Shown: one piece after another, positions 1 through 5,579 of the stretch
Numbering within the stretch: position 1 is the stretch's first letter
Layout: each line of letters starts with the position of its first letter
Assembly (NCBI GenBank): GCA_021780275.1
Contig: JAJXZC010000555.1
Coordinates: forward strand, 1 to 5,924
Length of the DNA stretch: 5,924 nt
Source of the DNA: Pseudomonadota bacterium
GTDB lineage: Bacteria; Pseudomonadota; Alphaproteobacteria; Parvibaculales; Parvibaculaceae
Direction of reading: 5' to 3'
Translations under genes and position numbers: made by a program
Notes under the pieces: generated by a model
Seen by the model: only the letters and a program-made list of their open reading frames with translations
Told to the model about the DNA's origin: nothing
Databases searched by the model: none

Positions 1-871
1 CGATGCGCTTGCGAATAAATCAATACTTGTTACGGGCGGGGGGAGCGGTCTCGGTCGAGAGGTGTCGAAGGCGCTTGCCGCGAAGGGTGCGACCATTCAC
101 ATCTGCGGGCGTCGCGCCAATATGCTTGAAGAATCTGCGGCTCAAATTGCTGCTGCTGGCGGCGGTCGAGTAGCAACGCATGTCTGCGACATCAGGGATG
201 CCGATGCGGTCGATGCGATGATCGACAATATCTGGCAGCACGGTCCGCTGACCGGGCTTCTCAACAATGCCGCCGCGAATTTCATCTCGCCGACCAAGGA
301 TCTTTCTCCCCGCGGCTTTCGGGCCGTGACCTCGACCGTCATGGACGGCTCGTTCCACACGACGCTATCGGTCGGCAAGCGCTGGATCGCCGAAGGACGC
401 AAGGGCTCGATAGTTAGCAATCTCGTCACCTGGGTCTGGACCGGCTCTGCATTTGTGCTGCCATCGGCCATGGCCAAGACAGCTCTGCACGCGATGACCA
501 TGTCGCTCGCTGTCGAATGGGGACCCTATGGAATCCGGCTGAACGCCACCGCGCCCGGGCCATTTCCGACAGAGGGCGCGTGGGAGAAGCTGAACCCGAT
601 CCCAGACACCCGCTCCAGCGCGACGAGCCCGGAGACTGTGCCGCTGCGCCGCTACGGAAACATGGCCGAACTGCAGAATCTGATTGTATTCCTGATGTCG
701 GACGCCTGCGAATACATCAACGGGCAGACCATAGCGATCGACGGCGGGCAGCACCTGGCGGGGCCGGGCACATTCGCCGATCTGACCGCCCTCACCGACG
801 AGCAATGGCGGGCGGCGCGCGAGGCGATCCGCGTGTCGGTCGCGAAAGAAAAGTCTGGCCGCTCCCAGTAA
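1..871 (+). CDS. SDR family oxidoreductase, 2,4-dienoyl-CoA reductase-like (5' end outside window)
   Basis: The frame is open from base 2 and ends at TAA 869-871, giving 289 visible residues. The true start lies just upstream. A GTG at 62 is not the start, because the Rossmann motif TGGGSGLG (visible residues 11-18, bases 32-55) lies before it. Other SDR features are the NN of the NNAG-type motif at residues 88-89 and a C-terminal INGQTIAIDGG segment. The GRR after the second beta strand suggests NADP(H). The segments SAMAK, SLAVEWGPYGIRLN and APGPFPTEGAW match mitochondrial and bacterial 2,4-dienoyl-CoA reductases, which use an S-x3-K in place of the classical Y-x3-K. Ser155 and Lys159 are present. 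The Tyr found 15 residues before that Lys in human DECR1 is Trp144 here, and the position of DECR1 Asn148 is Asp115 (alignment from memory). It may therefore reduce an unusual dienoyl- or enoyl-CoA, or a different carbonyl substrate. It is followed after 25 bp by the acyl-CoA dehydrogenase, which suggests an operon. Family assignment is strong; substrate is unknown. Confidence 0.85.
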   Translation, partial: DALANKSILVTGGGSGLGREVSKALAAKGATIHICGRRANMLEESAAQIAAAGGGRVATHVCDIRDADAVDAMIDNIWQHGPLTGLLNNAAANFISPTKDLSPRGFRAVTSTVMDGSFHTTLSVGKRWIAEGRKGSIVSNLVTWVWTGSAFVLPSAMAKTALHAMTMSLAVEWGPYGIRLNATAPGPFPTEGAWEKLNPIPDTRSSATSPETVPLRRYGNMAELQNLIVFLMSDACEYINGQTIAIDGGQHLAGPGTFADLTALTDEQWRAAREAIRVSVAKEKSGRSQ

Positions 872-886
872 TCAGTGAACCAAGAT

Positions 887-890
887 AGGT
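887..890 (+). promoter_or_regulatory. Weak ribosome binding site for the acyl-CoA dehydrogenase
   Basis: AGGT lies 6 bases before the GTG at 897. It supports this GTG as the start, since the next residues (IERSLFSEEH) already match the N-terminal helix of acyl-CoA dehydrogenases. Confidence 0.45.
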
Positions 891-896
891 GCCCAC

Positions 897-2060
897 GTGA
901 TTGAACGTTCGCTTTTCAGCGAGGAGCACGCAATCTGGCGCGAAACCGTGCGCCGCTTCGTCGAGAAAGAAATCGTGCCATTCCACGCGCAGTGGGAAAA
1001 GGACGGTATCGTCCCGCGCGACCTGTGGTTGAAGGCGGGAGAGCAGGGGCTGCTGTGCTGTACGGTGCCGGAGGAATACGGCGGACCCGGCCTCGACTAT
1101 CTGTTCGACGTCATTGTGTTCGAGGAACTGTGGCGCGTCGGGGCGAGCGGTCCCGGCTTCCTGATCCATACCGATCTGGTCGCGACCTACATCATGTCCT
1201 TCGGCACGGAGGAGCAAAAGCGTCATTGGCTACCGAAGATGGTGCGCGGCGAAGCAATTGGCTCGCTGGGGATGACCGAACCGCACGCCGGCTCGGATCT
1301 TAAGGCGATCCGGACGCAGGCCGTGCGCGACGGCGACGAGTTCGTCATCAACGGGCAGAAGGTGTTCATTTCCAATGGCCAGTTATGCGACGTCCTCGTC
1401 CTGGCGACCAAGACCGATAGTGCAGCGGGTGCGAAGGGCGTCACGCTCTTCTTGGTCGACACCTCGCGAAAGGGGTTCGAGCGCGGGCGCAATCTCGACA
1501 AACTCGGCATGAAGGCGCAGGACACATCGGAGCTGTTTTTCGACAACCTGCGCGTTTCCGCCAAAGACATGCTGGGGCCGGAGGGGCAGGGTTTTGCCCT
1601 TATGATGACCAAGCTTTCGCAGGAGCGGCTGGCACAGGCGATCCGGTCCGCGACGGTGACGGAAACCGTCATCGAATGGACGGCCGACTATACCGCCGAG
1701 CGAAAGGCGTTCGGACAATCGATCGCAGACTTCCAGAACACACAGTTCGTGCTGGCTGATCTCAAAGCGCGCGCAACGATGGCGCGCGTCTTCACGGATA
1801 AATGCATCGAGCTGTTTATGGCAGGCAAGCTCGACGCGGTCGACGCGGCCATGGCCAAGATGACCACCTCGGAACTGCATTGCGAAGCCGTCGACAAGTG
1901 TCTCCAGCTGTTCGGCGGCTGGGGTTACATGTGGGAATATCCGATTTCGCGCGCTTATGCCGATGCCCGAATTGTTAAGATTGCCGGCGGCTCTATCGAG
2001 GTCATGAAGACGATCATCGCGCGTGACATCTTCAAAAGCCGGCTCAAGTCGCGAAAGTAA
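897..2060 (+). CDS. Acyl-CoA dehydrogenase, long-chain (LCAD)-like
   Basis: This 387-residue protein has the normal length for a soluble FAD-dependent acyl-CoA dehydrogenase, which introduces an alpha,beta double bond into an acyl-CoA and passes electrons to ETF. The order is an N-terminal helical domain (about 1-120), a central beta domain beginning with family signature GMTEPHAGSD (125-134), and a C-terminal helical domain with AERKAFGQ (267-274) and signature QLFGGWGYMWEYP (337-349). The MCAD catalytic Glu position (YEGT) reads AGGS here, with Gly364 in place of Glu. A Glu instead occurs in SQERL (Glu243), which corresponds to the catalytic Glu of LCAD and isovaleryl-CoA dehydrogenase, so the enzyme should be active. 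GGWGYMWEYPI and the C-terminal half closely resemble mammalian ACADL. In this cluster it may desaturate an alicyclic or branched acyl-CoA, in the role AliB has for cyclohexanecarboxyl-CoA, or act on the opened chain; which one is an inference. It starts at GTG, and its stop is 5 bp from the next gene's ATG. Confidence 0.93.
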   Translation: MIERSLFSEEHAIWRETVRRFVEKEIVPFHAQWEKDGIVPRDLWLKAGEQGLLCCTVPEEYGGPGLDYLFDVIVFEELWRVGASGPGFLIHTDLVATYIMSFGTEEQKRHWLPKMVRGEAIGSLGMTEPHAGSDLKAIRTQAVRDGDEFVINGQKVFISNGQLCDVLVLATKTDSAAGAKGVTLFLVDTSRKGFERGRNLDKLGMKAQDTSELFFDNLRVSAKDMLGPEGQGFALMMTKLSQERLAQAIRSATVTETVIEWTADYTAERKAFGQSIADFQNTQFVLADLKARATMARVFTDKCIELFMAGKLDAVDAAMAKMTTSELHCEAVDKCLQLFGGWGYMWEYPISRAYADARIVKIAGGSIEVMKTIIARDIFKSRLKSRK

Positions 2061-2065
2061 GCTTG

Positions 2066-2653
2066 ATGATCCAGCGGGTTCAGAGACGACAGCGACTAGG
2101 GGGACGCGCCGCGACTGCATCGGAGAAGTCACGGTCGACCGCTAAGCTTGAGATTGTCGCGAGTAGCTCTCACGACTTGAACAAGTGTCTTCGGTTCGGA
2201 TTTCTCCTGCACGACGTCTCACGCCTACGTCGAGTCGTGGTCGATCGCGCTTTGAAGCCGGTTGGAATGACACGTTCACAGTGGTGGCTCTTGGCATTTC
2301 TGTCGCGCCGCGACGGTATGACCCAAACAGCGTTGGCTGCCGACCTGGATATGTCAAAGGTGGCCATCGGCGGCTTGCTCGATCGCGTCGAGGCGTTGGG
2401 TTTGGTCGAACGCCGTGCGGATGAGAACGACGGGCGCGCGAGAAGAGTCTATCTCACGAAACCCGGGGCGAGGATGGTGTCTCTGATCCGTGAGAATGTG
2501 CAGCAAGTCGAACTCGAAATCGTTTCCGGGCTGACAGATACGGAGATGGGTCAGGTCGCGGTCACACTGACCAGGCTCAAGAACGCGCTGCTGGCGATGG
2601 TGGGCGGCGAAGAGGAAAGCGAAATGAGCGGGGAGAGTCCGCCGCGCTACTAG
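2066..2653 (+). CDS. MarR-family transcriptional regulator, probably BadR-like
   Basis: A 195-residue protein from ATG 2066; TTG at 2063 in the same frame would add one residue, and TTG 2177 would remove a 37-residue basic, low-complexity leader. The MarR domain begins near residue 37 with a dimerisation helix (LRFGFLLHDVSRLRR). The winged helix-turn-helix follows: TRSQWWLLAFLS (69-80), MTQTALAADLDMSKVAIGGLLDRVE (85-109) and a wing DENDGRARRVYLT (119-131), with the conserved D-x-R type wing. No cofactor-binding motif is evident, so a ligand, probably an acyl-CoA thioester, is the likely signal. In R. palustris the MarR protein BadR represses the badHI/ali genes and responds to 2-ketocyclohexanecarboxyl-CoA; location directly upstream of badH- and badI-like genes supports an equivalent role. 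It lies within the row of same-strand genes rather than divergently, so it is probably cotranscribed and may autoregulate. Family certain, BadR orthology likely but unproven. Confidence 0.9.
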   Translation: MIQRVQRRQRLGGRAATASEKSRSTAKLEIVASSSHDLNKCLRFGFLLHDVSRLRRVVVDRALKPVGMTRSQWWLLAFLSRRDGMTQTALAADLDMSKVAIGGLLDRVEALGLVERRADENDGRARRVYLTKPGARMVSLIRENVQQVELEIVSGLTDTEMGQVAVTLTRLKNALLAMVGGEEESEMSGESPPRY

Positions 2654-2659
2654 ATGAAC

Positions 2660-2663
2660 GGAG
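2660..2663 (+). promoter_or_regulatory. Ribosome binding site of badH-like gene
   Basis: GGAG ends 6 bases before ATG 2670, within the 16-bp gap after the regulator's stop codon. It fixes the ATG at 2670 as the start, where MRGLNDKVAVVTG is typical of a complete SDR N-terminus. Confidence 0.65.
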
Positions 2664-2669
2664 AAAATC

Positions 2670-3428
2670 ATGCGGGGATTGAATGATAAAGTCGCTGTTG
2701 TCACCGGCGGCGGGCAGGGCATCGGCCGTGCTCTGAGCCTGAGGCTGGCACAGGACGGGTGCAAGGTCGCCATTCTCGACCTGAATCCGGCCGCTGCCGA
2801 AGAGACGGCGAAGTCTGCGCCTGCCGGCTCGATTTCCGTCTACACAGCTGATGTTGGCGACTATGACGCCGTGAAGGCTGCAGTCGAAAGAATCGAGGCG
2901 GAGGTCGGCCCGATCTGGGCGCTCGTCAACAATGCCGGTTGGGATCTACCGAAGCCGTTTCTACTGACGGATCGCAAGCTGTGGAACAAGATCATACATA
3001 TCAACATGTATGGTCCGCTAAATACGCATCATGTCGTTGCGCCGTTGATGGTGAAGCGAGGGGGCGGACGAATCGTGAATATTGCCTCGGACGCTGCGCG
3101 TGTAGGCACCAGCAACGAGGCCGTCTATTCCGCCTGCAAGGGCGGCCTTATTAGCTTTTCAAAATCCGTGGCGCGCGAATTGGCGACCAAGGGCGTGCTC
3201 ATCAACGCCGTCTGCCCCGGCCCGACCAATACGCCGATGATGGCTTCGGTGCTCGGCGAGGGCGAGCAGGCGGTGAAGTGGAAGGACGCAATGCTGAGAG
3301 GCATTCCACTGAAGCGGATGGGTGAGCCAGAGGACTATGCGGGCATCGTTGCGCTACTGATCTCAGACGACGGAAGCTACATCACCGGCCAGACGATTTC
3401 GGTCTCAGGTGGCATGAACATGGTGTGA
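2670..3428 (+). CDS. badH: 2-hydroxycyclohexanecarboxyl-CoA dehydrogenase-like SDR (BadH)
   Basis: A complete 252-residue classical SDR, the normal family length. It shows TGGGQGIG for nucleotide binding (12-19), Asp37 at the end of the second beta strand, which favours NAD over NADP, NNAG (87-90), and the tetrad Asn112, Ser140, Tyr153 and Lys157. Close matches to R. palustris BadH, recalled from memory, are the NNAGWD..KPF segment (87-97), RIVNIASDAARVG (134-146), EAVYSACKGGL (150-160) and VCPGPTNT (181-188). BadH oxidises 2-hydroxycyclohexanecarboxyl-CoA to 2-ketocyclohexanecarboxyl-CoA in the cytoplasm, producing the substrate of BadI. The badI-like gene follows after 91 bp. The alternative is a dehydrogenase for a substituted ring, such as a terpenoid-derived 2-hydroxy acid, since ring substituents cannot be told from the sequence. 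General function is secure; exact substrate is moderately supported. Confidence 0.85.
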   Translation: MRGLNDKVAVVTGGGQGIGRALSLRLAQDGCKVAILDLNPAAAEETAKSAPAGSISVYTADVGDYDAVKAAVERIEAEVGPIWALVNNAGWDLPKPFLLTDRKLWNKIIHINMYGPLNTHHVVAPLMVKRGGGRIVNIASDAARVGTSNEAVYSACKGGLISFSKSVARELATKGVLINAVCPGPTNTPMMASVLGEGEQAVKWKDAMLRGIPLKRMGEPEDYAGIVALLISDDGSYITGQTISVSGGMNMV

Positions 3429-3519
3429 TCTCCTCTCGAATTGTGAGCTGCGAATAGAGATGCATGTGCGATCATAACGCGTCGCGCGAATTCAAACACT
3501 TCACAGATAGGAGCTTTCA
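3429..3519 (+). other. Intergenic region between badH-like and badI-like genes
   Basis: This 91-bp gap is the longest non-coding stretch in the window and is visibly more AT-rich than the genes. No rho-independent terminator is seen: there is no stable hairpin followed by a T run. TTGTGA (3441-3446) and CATAAC (3473-3478) look like promoter hexamers but are 26 bp apart, too far for a standard sigma-70 promoter. Short self-complementary words (ATGCAT at 3462, ACGCGT at 3477) are too small to call an operator. An internal promoter or regulator site is possible but not demonstrated. Confidence 0.4.
3509..3513 (+). promoter_or_regulatory. Strong ribosome binding site of badI-like gene
   Basis: AGGAG is followed after 6 bases by ATG 3520. 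This near-ideal Shine-Dalgarno after a 91-bp gap suggests independent and efficient translation of the ring-opening enzyme. Confidence 0.75.
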
Positions 3520-4311
3520 ATGCTTGATCCAACGAAGTTTCAGGATGTCGTCTACGAGGTGCGCGCGAATGCCGCCTGGATCATTATCAACCGTCCCAAG
3601 GTCTATAACGCCTTCCGCGGCCAGACGCTCGAAGAGTTGATCCAGGCGTTTCAGATCGCGGCCAATGACAAGAATGCCGCGAGCATCGTCTTGACCGGCG
3701 CGGGCGAGAAAGCCTTCTGCACAGGCGGCGACCAGAGCGCGCATGAAGGTCAATACGACGGGCGTGGCGTCGTCGGCCTACCAATTGACGAGATTCAAAG
3801 CATCATCCGCGACACACCGAAGGTAGTGATTGCGCGCGTGAACGGTTTCGCCATCGGCGGCGGCCATGTATTCGCGACGCTCTGCGACCTCACGATTGCC
3901 TCCGAGACGGCGAAGTTCGGCCAGGTCGGCCCGAAGGTCGGATCGTTCGACGCTGGCTGGGGCACTGCGCTGCTTGCCCGCAGCATCGGCGACAAGCGCG
4001 CGAGAGAAATGTGGTTTATCAACGACACCTACACCGCGCAGCAGGCATATGAGATGGGGCTCTGTAACAAAGTTGTTCCAGCCGCCGATCTTGACGCGGC
4101 CGTGAAGGATTGGACCGACAAGCTGGCGCTGCGCTCGCCGACGGCCATCGCTTTCCTCAAGCGCTCGTTCAACGCCGATTCCGACTCGATCCGCGGAATC
4201 AGTAATATGGCGCTGCACGCCGTGAAGCTTTTCTACGACACGCCGGAGTCGAAGGAGGGCGTCGCCGCCTTCAACGAGAAACGCGCCCCGGACTTCCGCA
4301 AGTTCGTCTGA
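3520..4311 (+). CDS. badI: 2-ketocyclohexanecarboxyl-CoA hydrolase (BadI), crotonase superfamily
   Basis: A complete 263-residue crotonase-fold protein. BadI opens the ring of 2-ketocyclohexanecarboxyl-CoA by a hydrolytic, reverse-Dieckmann-type cleavage to pimeloyl-CoA. The BadI-type signature is clear: AFRG (31-34), AFCTGGDQS.H.G.YDGRG.VGLP (65-88, with Gly69 and Gly70 at the oxyanion-hole region), IRDTPK.VIARV.G.AIGGG (96-115) and GQVGPKVGSFDAGWGTA (134-150). Like MenB, the related dihydroxynaphthoyl-CoA synthase, it keeps Ser142 and Asp144 in GSFD and Tyr239 in LFYDT. The MenB-like C-terminus, ending KRAPDFRKFV, is intact. It lacks the paired Glu residues of ordinary enoyl-CoA hydratases, so a generic hydratase label would mislead. 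The alternative is MenB itself, but the YDGRG.VGLP segment and the badH-like neighbour favour BadI. It probably acts on the BadH product, possibly with ring substituents. Confidence 0.9.
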   Translation: MLDPTKFQDVVYEVRANAAWIIINRPKVYNAFRGQTLEELIQAFQIAANDKNAASIVLTGAGEKAFCTGGDQSAHEGQYDGRGVVGLPIDEIQSIIRDTPKVVIARVNGFAIGGGHVFATLCDLTIASETAKFGQVGPKVGSFDAGWGTALLARSIGDKRAREMWFINDTYTAQQAYEMGLCNKVVPAADLDAAVKDWTDKLALRSPTAIAFLKRSFNADSDSIRGISNMALHAVKLFYDTPESKEGVAAFNEKRAPDFRKFV

Positions 4312-4320
4312 TCCATACTC

Positions 4321-5562
4321 ATGGAGCCGAAACGAATCGATCCTGCCGATCTCGCGTCCGTCCTACCGCCTGGCGGGCGAACGCTCGTGCAGGCTTGTTC
4401 GGGCGAGTCGCTGGCGCTGGCGGAGAGCGTGATGGCGGCAAGCGACAAGCTCGGCGCCATGACCTTCACCGGTATTTTTGTTCCAGGGCTCAACAAGCAG
4501 ACTTATCTCGCGAATCCTGATTGCCGCGTGGAGACCTTCTTTATTACGCCGGAGTTGAAGGCGGCCGGCGCCGCGGTTCGGTTCTTGCCGCTCTGCTACG
4601 CCGACATTCTGAAGTGGCTGCGCGCCGTGCAGATCGACGCGGCGCTGTTCATGGTCTCGCCGCCGGACGAAAACGGCGTGTGTAGTTTCGGGTCCGTCGT
4701 CGACTTTCTCGCTCAACTCTGGCCGAGGATCCCGGTGCGCATCGCGCATATCAATCCGCTGATGCCGCGCACACGCGGGCATGCGGGGATTCCCTTTTCC
4801 GAAATCACGGCGTGCTTCGAGGCCGAACAACCATTGCCCGGGATGGACGACGCAGGCGACGACTCGGTCGCCGATGCGATCGCCTCGCACATCCTGCCGT
4901 TCGTGCCGGATGGCGCGACGCTGCAGACCGGCCTCGGCAAGATTCCCCGCGCAGCCTTGCGCGTATTGAGGGGCCGCCGCGGTCTGCGCATGCATTCCGG
5001 CCTGATCGGCGACGCCGTGGCCGATCTCGAGCAGGCCGGCGCCTTTGCCGGCGATGGCGCCATCCTCGCGGGCGTCGCGATCGGTTCGCGCCGTCTCTAC
5101 GATTCGATCGGCGGTTCTTCCTATCAGTTTCGGCCCGCTTCCGTGACGCACGACGGGCGCGCCATTTCGGCGATCGACAATTTCGTCTCGATCAATTCGA
5201 CGCTGGAAGTCGATCTGCTGGGACAGGCCTATTCGGAGCTCGGCCCCGGCGGGCTCATGTCCGGCCCCGGAGGTGCGTCGGACTATGCGCGCGCCGTGAA
5301 GATCGCCGACGGCCTTCGCATTCTTGCGCTGCCGTCCAGCGCGGGCCGCGGCAAGATCGCGCGCATCGTGGCGCCGGCAAAGGGCGCCGGGCCGGTGTCG
5401 CTCGGCCGCATGGACTTCGACTTGGTCGTGACCGAGCACGGCGCCGCCGATCTGCGCGAGCGAGACTACGATGAGCGCGCGCAAGCGTTGATCGCCGTCG
5501 CGGCGCCGGATCATCGCACCACATTGCGCGAGGCCTGGAGCGCTTTCGCGCGCAAATTCTAG
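4321..5562 (+). CDS. Acetyl-CoA hydrolase/4-hydroxybutyrate CoA-transferase family CoA-transferase
   Basis: A complete 413-residue protein in the two-domain family I CoA-transferase/acetyl-CoA hydrolase group (AbfT, Cat1 and butyryl-CoA:acetate CoA-transferase relatives). The N-terminal half opens with LPPGGRTLVQACSGE (15-29) and contains VSPPDENGVCSFG (112-124). The C-terminal half has LQTGLGKIPRAAL (201-213), MHSGLIGDAVADL (224-236), and INSTLEVDLLGQ (291-302) with Glu296 at the position of the catalytic Glu that forms the glutamyl-CoA thioester, followed by SGPGGASDYARA (314-325). Members move CoA between acyl-CoA and acetate or another acid. HSGLIGD replaces the HTEM.SD form I recall from better-known members, so acceptor use may differ. 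It begins 9 bp after badI with no obvious Shine-Dalgarno, suggesting translational coupling. Likely roles are activating the pathway acid or unloading a beta-ketoacyl-CoA for the downstream cleavage enzyme. Family is strong; partner acids are unknown. Confidence 0.88.
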   Translation: MEPKRIDPADLASVLPPGGRTLVQACSGESLALAESVMAASDKLGAMTFTGIFVPGLNKQTYLANPDCRVETFFITPELKAAGAAVRFLPLCYADILKWLRAVQIDAALFMVSPPDENGVCSFGSVVDFLAQLWPRIPVRIAHINPLMPRTRGHAGIPFSEITACFEAEQPLPGMDDAGDDSVADAIASHILPFVPDGATLQTGLGKIPRAALRVLRGRRGLRMHSGLIGDAVADLEQAGAFAGDGAILAGVAIGSRRLYDSIGGSSYQFRPASVTHDGRAISAIDNFVSINSTLEVDLLGQAYSELGPGGLMSGPGGASDYARAVKIADGLRILALPSSAGRGKIARIVAPAKGAGPVSLGRMDFDLVVTEHGAADLRERDYDERAQALIAVAAPDHRTTLREAWSAFARKF

Positions 5563-5565
5563 AAC

Positions 5566-5571
5566 AGGAGG
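5566..5571 (+). promoter_or_regulatory. Consensus ribosome binding site of the BKACE gene
   Basis: AGGAGG lies 8 bases before GTG 5580 and immediately after the CoA-transferase stop. It decides the GTG start, since no ATG lies in frame before residue 21, which is already within the conserved region. Confidence 0.85.
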
Positions 5572-5579
5572 ATAAGGCC

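Noticed and set aside
62..64. GTG as the start of the first SDR gene
   Set aside because: The nucleotide-binding motif TGGGSGLG lies upstream of it in the same frame, so starting here would remove an essential part of the fold.
1383..2132. Minus-strand open frame of 249 codons across the acyl-CoA dehydrogenase and regulator junction
   Set aside because: It overlaps two well-supported + strand genes and has no family motif or plausible ribosome binding site.
3441..3478. TTGTGA and CATAAC as a sigma-70 promoter
   Set aside because: The 26-bp spacing is too long, and no good -10 element is found 16-18 bp after TTGTGA.
3437..3492. Repeated CGAAT words (3437, 3451, 3487) as a regulator-binding array
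   Set aside because: The words are only 5-6 bases, unevenly spaced, and expected by chance in such sequence.
3520..4311. MenB, dihydroxynaphthoyl-CoA synthase
   Set aside because: Catalytic residues are shared, but the YDGRG.VGLP segment and the adjacent badH-like gene indicate BadI; no other menaquinone genes are present.
4363..5514. A long open frame of 383 codons on the minus strand opposite the CoA-transferase
   Set aside because: It is rich in Arg, His, Asp and Gly with no recognisable domain. It is the usual antisense shadow of a GC-rich gene, while the + strand carries a complete conserved enzyme.
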